29,420 nucleotides of DNA from an uncultured Clostridia bacterium (lineage in GTDB: Bacteria > Bacillota > Clostridia > Christensenellales > Aristaeellaceae): positions 1 through 29,420 of the forward strand of contig CALCTW010000102.1 in NCBI GenBank assembly GCA_937907055.1. Reading direction: 5' to 3'. This document shows positions 23,597-29,420 of this stretch, piece after piece. The translations under genes and the position numbers were made by a program. Each line of letters opens with the position of its first letter. Within the stretch, counting starts at the first letter, position 1. The notes below the pieces were generated by a model. It made no database searches and was not told the origin of the DNA. It saw nothing but the letters and a program-made list of their open reading frames with translations.

Positions 23597-24430
23597 ATGA
23601 AGGAACAGGATACACAGTTGATGAATAATAAAGAACAGAGCCGTTTGCGCAATAAAGCCCAGATCGGGGATAAGATCCGCGAGAATCGCATGAAGCGCGG
23701 GATCAACGCGCAGGATCTCAGTCTTTTACTGGGTCAGGCCCGCAGCGCAGTTACAAATTGGGAAAGCGGCTATGCCAGGCCGGATCTTTTTCTGGTGCCG
23801 GAACTCTGCAAAGCATTGGGCATTTCTCTGGAAGAGTTCTTTTCTGTTCAGTCTGATCGAAAAACGATCTCCGATGAAGATCTTAAACTGATCGAAGGGT
23901 ATCATTCTCTCAGCAAAAAAGACAGAGAACTGATCGATTCGATCATGGAAAAGATGCTTTCAAAAGCGGAAGCGGAACGCGAAGAGGAATTGGTCAAGCG
24001 TTGTAAGTGGCTGCCTGAAAGTGATCTGAAGGCCTGTGCCGGCTCCGGTAACTATCTCGATTCCTCTCATGACGTCCGGTACACTTATCTTTATAATTGT
24101 TATTCTGTTGCCATGGCGGATGAGATCATTACTGTAGCCGGTAACAGTATGGAGCCTACCTTTCACGACGGGGATAAACTTTTGGTGCAGCATACGAAAA
24201 CTGTGCGACCGGGAGAAGTGGGGATCTTCATCTGGAACGGCGAAGGCCTTGTTAAAGAGTATCAGAGAGACGGTCTCTATCCCCACAATAAGGATTATGC
24301 CGTGATTCGTCCAAACGAAAATGACGATCTGCGTTGTATCGGACGTGTAATGGGCGCTGTATCACCGGATATGAAGGTTTCCGCGATGGAACGTTATGTG
24401 CTGGAGAAGGCACGTAAAAAAGCGATGTGA
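23597..24430 (+). CDS. HTH-XRE / S24 (LexA-like) self-cleaving repressor
   Basis: In 277 residues it has an XRE-type helix-turn-helix at about 22-80 (IGDKIRENRMKRGINAQDLS, RSAVTNWESGYARP), a charged linker to about 140, and a C-terminal S24 peptidase domain. The Ala-Gly cleavage-site candidate is in ACAGSG. The catalytic Ser184 is in VAGNSMEPTF and the catalytic Lys220 in GLVKEYQ, 36 apart as in LexA-type proteins. Such repressors self-cleave after RecA activation or another stress signal. Upstream in-frame codons exist, but the ATG at 23597 follows GGAGG and sits downstream of the promoter. It could be a stress regulator or a remnant phage-type repressor; no phage genes are nearby. The subtilase gene follows after 54 bases. 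The stop is TGA. Confidence 0.9.
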   Translation: MKEQDTQLMNNKEQSRLRNKAQIGDKIRENRMKRGINAQDLSLLLGQARSAVTNWESGYARPDLFLVPELCKALGISLEEFFSVQSDRKTISDEDLKLIEGYHSLSKKDRELIDSIMEKMLSKAEAEREEELVKRCKWLPESDLKACAGSGNYLDSSHDVRYTYLYNCYSVAMADEIITVAGNSMEPTFHDGDKLLVQHTKTVRPGEVGIFIWNGEGLVKEYQRDGLYPHNKDYAVIRPNENDDLRCIGRVMGAVSPDMKVSAMERYVLEKARKKAM

Positions 24431-24484
24431 ATCCTCCAGAGCGGAAGACGACGCGCAAAAGAACCATTCTGTAAGGAGCATTAA

Positions 24485-26290
24485 ATGAAAAGATCATTAC
24501 GAATCTTGTTGTTAATGATAGCGGTCGTAACGGTCTTTTTTGCCATGCTTTCTTACGGCTTTACTGAAGAAGAGGATGTTCTTTGGCTTGATTATTCCGC
24601 CAGTCAGAGGGATTATGCCGAAACCGTAGCAATGATGGGCCTGATGAAGAACGGGGACGATGTTTTTGCGTCGGCGCTCAGCGATTATACACCGAGAGGC
24701 GGTAAAGCAGATCTCACGATCGTGCTTTGCAGGACAGACGGACGGGCACTGGATCCGTCCGGAATATCTCCCTTGATGATCGTTCAGGGGCCGTCTGATT
24801 GCTATACGCTGCTTTTTAATTCTGAACAGGCAGCGCTTGAGGCGGTTGACGCGTTGAATCTTCGCAGTGATATTCTTTATGCCGAGTTGGATGCAGAAGT
24901 CCGCGCAATTGGTGAAACAGAAACAGCTGAAGGCACAGGGGAGGAGACATATACGTTTGCTTCCTGGGGCGCCGCGATCATGCAGTATGACAGTTATATT
25001 GATTTCGCGAAAAATTGGGGTTCCGGCTACACAACTGTTGCTGTGATCGATTCCGGTGTTGCTTATCACGCGATGATCAATGATCATATCAGGTCGACCG
25101 GTTATGATTATATTGATGCCGATGATGATCCGAGAAACGATGAGTATGGACATGGCACCGGTGTGGCGGGAATTATCGTTGATTGTGTTCAAACGCTTCC
25201 GGTGAGGATCTATCCGATCCGAATCCTTGGGGCTACCGGGCGCGGAAGTGTTTCTAACTTGTGCAACGGCATCCGCGAAGCCATTACAGAAGGCGTCGAT
25301 ATCATTAATCTTTCTCTGGAATTGGCCAAGATCTCCGAAGCGCTTGACGATGCAATCGAGGAGGCGCGCAGAGCCGGAATCACAGTCGTGGTCGCGGCAG
25401 GAAATCATAATATCGATACAGAGTCGATCAGTCCCGCACATATCGATTCATCCGGCGTGATCGTAGTTGGCGCTACTTCAAGATCATCAATGGGGACAGA
25501 AAAATGGGCTGGTTCTAATTACGGTGTCAGTGTTGATCTGTATGCCCCCGGTGAAAGCATACTTTGCTGTTCGCCGGCGGGCGGGATGCTGACTGCAACA
25601 GGGACATCGATGGCAGCACCGCATATAACGGCATTATGCGCGATGATGAAGCTCATTCATCCGGGTCTCGCGCCTTCACAGCTCGAGATGCGGGTAACAT
25701 CCGCAGTTGACAAGTGGGTGAATCCGTATTCCCTTCCTGATATTCAACGAATCATACCGAATTCTACCGGCTTTTGCTTAAATACGCTTCATCTTACGGT
25801 TGGCGATGAGATCACAATGCCTACAAGAGCGCTCCCTGAGACTGCATTTGAAAAGATCCAATACCAAAGTTCTGATGAATCGATCGTGTGTGCTGAAAAC
25901 GGAAAGATCACAGCCATACATGAAGGAAACGCAGTTCTATCGTTCGAATGTACAGGTATTGAAACGTGTTGTTTTGATGTTATCGTGAACTCTGAGCCTG
26001 TGCAGCATGTGATCGAGCTGCCGCAAATGATCACCGAAATTAGCGCGGAACTGTTACTGGATGATGATCAAATAGAAAAAGTGATCCTTCCTGAAGGGTT
26101 AACGGCGATCGGTGATCGAGCCTTCAAGGGATGCACATCGCTTTACAGTCTTTATATTCCAGCGACGGTTGAGCAGATCGGAACCGACACGTTTGAAGAT
26201 ACTGTTTTGTTTATATATGATGATTCTGCAGCTTTACAGTACGCGATCGAAAACAATCAGCAATACATAACGCTTTTCAAAGAACAATGA
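24485..26290 (+). CDS. Secreted subtilisin-like serine protease (S8) with Ig-like and LRR-like C-terminus
   Basis: In 601 residues: signal peptide at about 1-26 (ILLLMIAVVTVFFAMLSYG), a propeptide-like region to about 150, then the S8 domain with the complete triad Asp189 (VAVIDSGV), His223 (GHGTGVAG) and Ser375 (GTSMAAPH), plus oxyanion Asn in VVAAGN. Residues about 430-510 resemble a bacterial Ig-like (BIG2) domain (YQSSDESIVCAENGKITAI). The C-terminal ~80 resemble a BspA-type leucine-rich repeat (LPEGLTAIGDRAFKGCTSL, IPATVEQIGTDTFED). It is probably exported and may act on envelope or external proteins. The ATG follows AAGGAG by 6 bases. It lies 54 bases after the S24 regulator with no terminator visible, so shared transcription is possible. 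The stop is TGA. Confidence 0.93.
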   Translation: MKRSLRILLLMIAVVTVFFAMLSYGFTEEEDVLWLDYSASQRDYAETVAMMGLMKNGDDVFASALSDYTPRGGKADLTIVLCRTDGRALDPSGISPLMIVQGPSDCYTLLFNSEQAALEAVDALNLRSDILYAELDAEVRAIGETETAEGTGEETYTFASWGAAIMQYDSYIDFAKNWGSGYTTVAVIDSGVAYHAMINDHIRSTGYDYIDADDDPRNDEYGHGTGVAGIIVDCVQTLPVRIYPIRILGATGRGSVSNLCNGIREAITEGVDIINLSLELAKISEALDDAIEEARRAGITVVVAAGNHNIDTESISPAHIDSSGVIVVGATSRSSMGTEKWAGSNYGVSVDLYAPGESILCCSPAGGMLTATGTSMAAPHITALCAMMKLIHPGLAPSQLEMRVTSAVDKWVNPYSLPDIQRIIPNSTGFCLNTLHLTVGDEITMPTRALPETAFEKIQYQSSDESIVCAENGKITAIHEGNAVLSFECTGIETCCFDVIVNSEPVQHVIELPQMITEISAELLLDDDQIEKVILPEGLTAIGDRAFKGCTSLYSLYIPATVEQIGTDTFEDTVLFIYDDSAALQYAIENNQQYITLFKEQ

Positions 26291-26349
26291 TCGTGTGTTT
26301 ACAAGCGTGATCTGATGAGAAATTAATCAGTATTAAAAGGACAGTGCAT

Positions 26350-27246
26350 ATGAGCGTATTGGTATTTGGTTCACTCAATATTGATAAAACCTATAATGTT
26401 GATCATCTTGTAAGACCGGGGGAAACGATCAGCGCCTCCGGTCTTCAACTTTTTGCCGGCGGAAAAGGGTTGAATCAGGCAATCGCCGCCAGGCGCGCAG
26501 GCGCTGAGGTCTTCTTTGCCGGCGCTGTGGGAATTGATGGGGATATGTTGAGCGCAATCCTTCGGGAGAATGATATCGATGATTCCTTTGTAATAAGGAG
26601 GGATTGCGCTTCCGGACATGCTGTTATTCAAGTAGACAGGGAAGGAAGAAACAGTATTATCATCCTCGCCGGAGCCAACGGAACGATTACGGAAGAACAG
26701 ATCGAAAAAACACTCCGCAACTTTTGTTCTGATGATATGATCATTTTGCAAAATGAGATCAATTATGTTGATAAGATCATCAAAGCAGCTCATCAGAAGG
26801 GGATGAAGGTTTGTTATAATCCTTCACCCATGAATGAAAAAGTTAGTCTGTGCGATCTGTCAAAAGTGGATATACTGTTCGTGAATGAAAACGAAGGACA
26901 GGCGATCGCGGGCGAGAATTGCAGTTAGGAGCGCGTCTTGACTGTTCTTGGACAAAGATATCCTGACATGGAGATCGTTCTCACTTTGGGCGAAAGAGGA
27001 TCTATGCGTTATAAAGGCGGGAAGATCATATCCTGTAAGGCGGAAAAAGCAGAGGCTGTTGATACGACAGCGGCAGGCGATACGTATACAGGGTATTATA
27101 TTGCGGGATCCGTGAATGGAATGAGCGCCTCTGAAGCCATGCGGTTCGCTTCTTCCGCTGCCGCTATTTCGGTGAGTCAAAAAGGAGCGGTAGCCTCAAT
27201 TCCTCGAAAGGAAGAAGTTACCGCTTATATGGAGAAGGATTCCTGA
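26350..27246 (+). CDS. rbsK: Ribokinase (PfkB family), read through an in-frame TAG
   Basis: It phosphorylates ribose with ATP. Read with TAG as sense it is 298 residues, the family norm. The first part has VFGSLNIDKTYNVDHLVRPG, FAGGKGLNQAIAARRAG and ILAGANGTI, then VNENEGQAI. TAG is codon 193. The frame continues with ERVLTVLGQRYPDMEIVLTL, GERGSM, and the catalytic signature DTTAAGDTYTG, where Asp244 is the catalytic base, to TGA. Stopping at TAG would remove the catalytic Asp and most of the ATP site. The ATG at 26350, 8 bases after AAAGGA, is preferred over a GTG two codons earlier. It is convergent with the hydrolase gene; no clear terminator is seen in the 31-base gap. Confidence 0.93.
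26926..26928 (+). other. In-frame TAG codon read as sense (ribokinase residue 193)
   Basis: The context is AGT-TAG-GAG, in the variable helix between NENE and the LTLGERG strand. Confidence 0.92.
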
Positions 27247-27277
27247 AGCAATCTTAAGATCAGTAAAGAAGAATTGA

Positions 27278-28054
27278 TCAGGCTTTATATCCGTTACGGA
27301 TCAACCAGTCAGCGCAAGATGAAGACCAACCGGAGATAACAGGATCGTCAGTTGCAAGTCCCATACCATGATGTCCGCCCGGATAGATATGAAGCTCAAA
27401 ACTCTTATTCAAACGCGCGTAAGCCGCGGCAAGCGCGAGACTGTTTTCAGGCGGAACGGATACATCTCCGGCAGTGTGCCAGATAAATGCCGGGGATGTG
27501 TCCGTTTTTATGTGCAATTCCGCGCTGAAATAACGCTGCAAAGATATATTACCGCTTTCGGATGACAGTAGATTATGAAGTGAACCGGTATGCGTATTGC
27601 TGACAAAACTGACAACACTGTAGCAACTGATCAAGTGATCCGGTTTTGAAGAATAACGATCGATCGGATCAGAAGCGTTCAGGATCGCATCCGGGTAAAG
27701 CGTCGCGGCAGAACAGGCCAGATGTCCGCCGGCAGAAAAACCGAGGATCGCGACCTTTTCATATCCATAGGATCGAAGCATACGAATAGCGCGCAAAGCG
27801 TCATTCAGGGGGGCTTGCGAATGACAGGGATGCAGCCGATAGCGCAATACAAAAGCGGAAATGCCGTAGGTGTTGAGCATTTCTGCCACAGGCGCGCCTT
27901 CGTGCACCGCAAGATGATCGTACCCACCGCCGGGACAGATCAGTACCGCGCCTTTAGAACCGGTGACCGGAAACGGGGTGATGGCAGGGAACTGCCCCGG
28001 TGATTCAAGCGCGAAGGGAATTTCTTTTTGCCAGAGTAGGATCTCTTTATTCAT
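27278..28054 (-). CDS. Alpha/beta-hydrolase, esterase-like
   Basis: The 258-residue protein resembles acetyl-ester hydrolases of the BD-FAE/Aes style. It has CPGGGYDHLAVHEG (oxyanion region), the nucleophile elbow LGFSAGGHLA, Asp in HTAGDVSVPPENS, and His in YPGGHHGMGLA. No signal peptide is visible from the chosen start, so it is likely cytosolic. The frame is open 37 codons upstream over the end of ispE. The ATG at 28054 is chosen because it lies 13 bases after the ispE stop and gives a sensible N-terminus (MNKEILLWQ), though its ribosome site is weak. It is the last gene of the mutS2-ispE-hydrolase unit. The substrate is unknown; deacetylation of sugars is plausible. The stop is TGA. Confidence 0.88.
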   Translation of the reverse strand: MNKEILLWQKEIPFALESPGQFPAITPFPVTGSKGAVLICPGGGYDHLAVHEGAPVAEMLNTYGISAFVLRYRLHPCHSQAPLNDALRAIRMLRSYGYEKVAILGFSAGGHLACSAATLYPDAILNASDPIDRYSSKPDHLISCYSVVSFVSNTHTGSLHNLLSSESGNISLQRYFSAELHIKTDTSPAFIWHTAGDVSVPPENSLALAAAYARLNKSFELHIYPGGHHGMGLATDDPVISGWSSSCADWLIRNGYKA

Positions 28055-28067
28055 AGTGATTATCGTG

Positions 28068-28901
28068 TCAGATCGTTCTTGTTCTGATACAGACCGGATG
28101 GGAAGGATACAGCGTATTATAAGCATTATCGGCTGATATAGCATCGCTGAATACGCCGAATACAACAGAACCGCTTCCGGTCATGGAGGCATAGACGGCT
28201 CCAAGTGTGTAAAGTTCATTAGTGTACTGTTCGATCTCAGGTAGCTTCGCAGTCGAGGGGAGCGCCAGTACATTTCCGCTGCATTGACGAAGCGCGGTCA
28301 GATCTCCATTTTCGAGAGCGGACTGAACCGCTTGTATATCCGGATGAACAGGGGTCACAGCATCATAGGCAGTAAAGATCTCTTTTGTCGATAAAGATCT
28401 GTCAGGCTGAAGCAGGACCAATTCACAGGAATTCTGCGCATGGAAAGGTGTAATGATCTCGCCGATCCCGCGTACCCGGGCAGGAAGCGCGGTAAGGCAG
28501 TAAGGAACATCCGCGCCGAGCTTTAACCCGATCCGGCTTAGCTGCTCATCAGTGAGGTTCAGGCCCCAAAGCTTGTTAAGAGCCTACAGAGCCGCAGCGG
28601 CATCAGCGCTGCCTCCGCCGAGACCGGCACCTGTCGGGATGTTTTTTTTCAATCGAATGCTCGCGCCTAAAGGACGATCGCCCCGCAGAGCACGCGCTGC
28701 TTTTAAGATAAGGTTGTCACATTCCTGCGCGAGCGTCTCGTTGCCCTCGATCGTAAGTGTGAGTTCATCCGCGTATTCAAATGACAGTTCATCACAAAGA
28801 TCGATCTTCTGCATGATCATATCCATGAGATGGTATCCGTCATCCCGGGTACCGGTAATATCCAAAGCCCAGTTTATTTTTGCGTGAGCATTCATTTTCA
28901 T
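28068..28901 (-). CDS. ispE: 4-diphosphocytidyl-2-C-methyl-D-erythritol kinase, read through an in-frame TAG
   Basis: It catalyses the ATP-dependent step of the MEP isoprenoid pathway. Read with TAG as sense it is 277 residues, typical for IspE. It has HAKINWALDITGTRDDGYH at the N-terminus, the GHMP ATP motif PTGAGLGGGSADAAAAL (89-105), then TAG at codon 106. It continues with ALNKLWGLNLTDEQL, GADVPYCLT, RGIGEIITP, and MTGSGSVVFGVF near the C-terminus. The TAG falls in the middle of the conserved helix ADAAAxLxALNxLW. Stopping there would remove more than half of an enzyme normally essential in bacteria that depend on this pathway. The ATG at 28901 follows GGAG. It lies 34 bases downstream of mutS2. 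The stop is TGA. Confidence 0.95.
28584..28586 (-). other. In-frame TAG codon read as sense (IspE residue 106)
   Basis: The minus-strand context is CTG-TAG-GCT, directly after the GHMP motif helix. Confidence 0.95.
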
Positions 28902-28935
28902 AGCTTACTCCGATCCTGAATATGCTGAGAACTTG

Positions 28936-29418
28936 TCACTTCAGGGTAACGACGGTAACACCATCTTCGCCCTCGCCGAAAGCGCCGAGCCTTGAAGAGC
29001 GAACATGCATATGCTTTCTTAAATGCTGGGTGACGCCGCTGCGAAGCACGCCCATGCCTTTTCCGTGGACAATGGTGACCTCATGAAGACCGGCGAGAAC
29101 CGCTTCGTCAAGATAGCGGTCAACATTTTCCAAGGCTTCTTCGAGATTCATGCCGCGGACATCACAACTGAGTGAAACATAACTGGTAGCGCGTCCGGTT
29201 TCCGCGTGAACATGGGATTTTGCTTTTTCTTTTTTGGTTTCAGAGACAGAAAGCTGGTCAGCCTTGACTTTCATCTTCATGATACCGGCCTGAACCTGCA
29301 GATCCTGTTCTCCGGCCAGCCGGTCCCGAGCAGCAGGTCGCCGCCTTGGGGATGGATCGCCAGCGACACGAAGGGCTCCTTCCGTTCGGCGAACGAGAGG
29401 ACGACGCCCGCGTCCTCG
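28936..29418 (-). CDS. mutS2: MutS2 C-terminal part with Smr domain, partial
   Basis: MutS2 acts on branched DNA and collided ribosomes. Only the C-terminus is here. LQVQAGIMKMKVK, the segment typical of the region before Smr, is followed by the Smr domain: SLSCDVRGMNLEEALENVDR, TIVHGKGMGVLRSGV, GEDGVTVVTLK and TGA. The frame is open to the window edge, but MutS2-like sequence is convincing only up to about 29320. Upstream codons translate to an Arg/Pro-rich stretch unlike MutS2, in a GC-rich tail that looks foreign. ispE follows after 34 bases. Confidence 0.85.
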   Translation of the reverse strand, partial: RGRGRRPLVRRTEGALRVAGDPSPRRRPAARDRLAGEQDLQVQAGIMKMKVKADQLSVSETKKEKAKSHVHAETGRATSYVSLSCDVRGMNLEEALENVDRYLDEAVLAGLHEVTIVHGKGMGVLRSGVTQHLRKHMHVRSSRLGAFGEGEDGVTVVTLK

Positions 29419-29420
29419 CC
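29321..29420. other. GC-rich contig tail, probable chimera
   Basis: By count, 71 of these 100 bases are G or C, clearly above the rest of the window. The MutS2 frame loses family similarity here. A different minus-strand frame (29277-29420, 47 codons ending TGA) reads like ordinary protein (LSFAERKEPFVSLAIHPQGG). This is consistent with a misjoined fragment from another organism; a real recombination point is less likely. Confidence 0.55.

Noticed and set aside
13222..28586. Six disrupted genes as pseudogenes or sequencing errors
   Set aside because: Every interruption is the same codon, TAG. No TAA, TGA or frameshift interrupts any gene, and the flanking sequence is intact and conserved.
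13222..28586. Pyrrolysine insertion at the TAG codons
   Set aside because: Pyl normally occurs at active sites of methylamine methyltransferases. Here TAG is at variable, unrelated positions in housekeeping proteins, and no pyl gene is in the window. A genome-wide TAG-as-Pyl code cannot be fully excluded without the tRNA and synthetase genes.
13222..28586. TAG read as Trp
   Set aside because: The positions are variable or polar helix and linker sites where Trp would be unusual, and the tRNA-Trp present has anticodon CCA.
1..29420. TGA reassignment (code 4 or 25)
   Set aside because: TGA ends 17 genes at the expected family length, often overlapping the next ATG, and never interrupts a conserved gene.
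29277..29420. 47-codon minus-strand frame as a real neighbouring gene
   Set aside because: It overlaps MutS2 out of frame and lies in the suspect GC-rich tail; it is probably foreign sequence from a chimeric join.
1..29420. CRISPR arrays, insertion sequences or prophage
   Set aside because: No spaced direct-repeat arrays, transposase or phage structural genes were seen. The S24 repressor alone is not enough to call a prophage.

Overview
The window looks like a chromosomal segment from an uncultured, low-to-mid GC Firmicute (Clostridia-like). The reasons are strong AGGAGG ribosome sites, consensus sigma-A promoters, tRNAs with encoded CCA, a MutS2, a compact clostridial-type AroE joined to AroK, and an FTHFS relative. 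This placement is inference; no marker here fixes the taxon.

The main result is that TAG appears to be a sense codon in this organism. Six genes carry exactly one in-frame TAG each, and homology runs straight across it: chorismate synthase (aroC), shikimate dehydrogenase joined to shikimate kinase (aroE-aroK), IspE, ribokinase, a secreted metallo-beta-lactamase-fold protein, and a zinc-ribbon membrane protein. Every gene whose end is inside the window stops with TAA (9) or TGA (17), and none stops with TAG. Several of the six are core genes that would lose indispensable C-terminal motifs if TAG meant stop. Gln is the most parsimonious amino acid, but the sequence alone does not prove it, and no suppressor tRNA or release-factor gene lies in the window.

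Layout. 1-700: start of tuf (-), with tRNA-Gly(CCC) and tRNA-Val(GAC) upstream on the same strand. 960-1466: rplS with promoter, candidate autoregulatory leader and terminator. 1490-5960 (-): aspartate kinase, a 716-residue coiled-coil protein of unknown role and a SpoU-type RNA methyltransferase. 6075-6235: tRNA-Trp with promoter and terminator. 6355-9846: a three-gene operon of enzyme homologues that have each lost or altered key catalytic residues (formate-tetrahydrofolate ligase-like, GlcNAc kinase/BadF-like, E2 acyltransferase-like). 9886-10380 (-): small Cys-rich protein. 10480-14649: LD-carboxypeptidase, zinc-ribbon membrane protein and secreted MBL-fold protein.

14726-23117: a complete aromatic amino acid operon in the order pheA, aroB, aroC, aroE-aroK, aroQ, aroA, tyrA, aroF. 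It encodes all seven shikimate steps plus both branches to prephenate products, with several ATGA start/stop overlaps. It is preceded by a promoter, a short Phe/Tyr-containing leader peptide and an attenuator-like terminator, and it closes with a strong terminator. 23166-26290: small hypothetical protein, a LexA/S24-type repressor with a palindromic operator in its own promoter spacer, and a secreted subtilase. 26350-27246: ribokinase. 27278-29418 (-): mutS2 (partial), ispE and an alpha/beta-hydrolase. The final ~100 bases are abruptly GC-rich and do not continue MutS2, which suggests a chimeric contig end.
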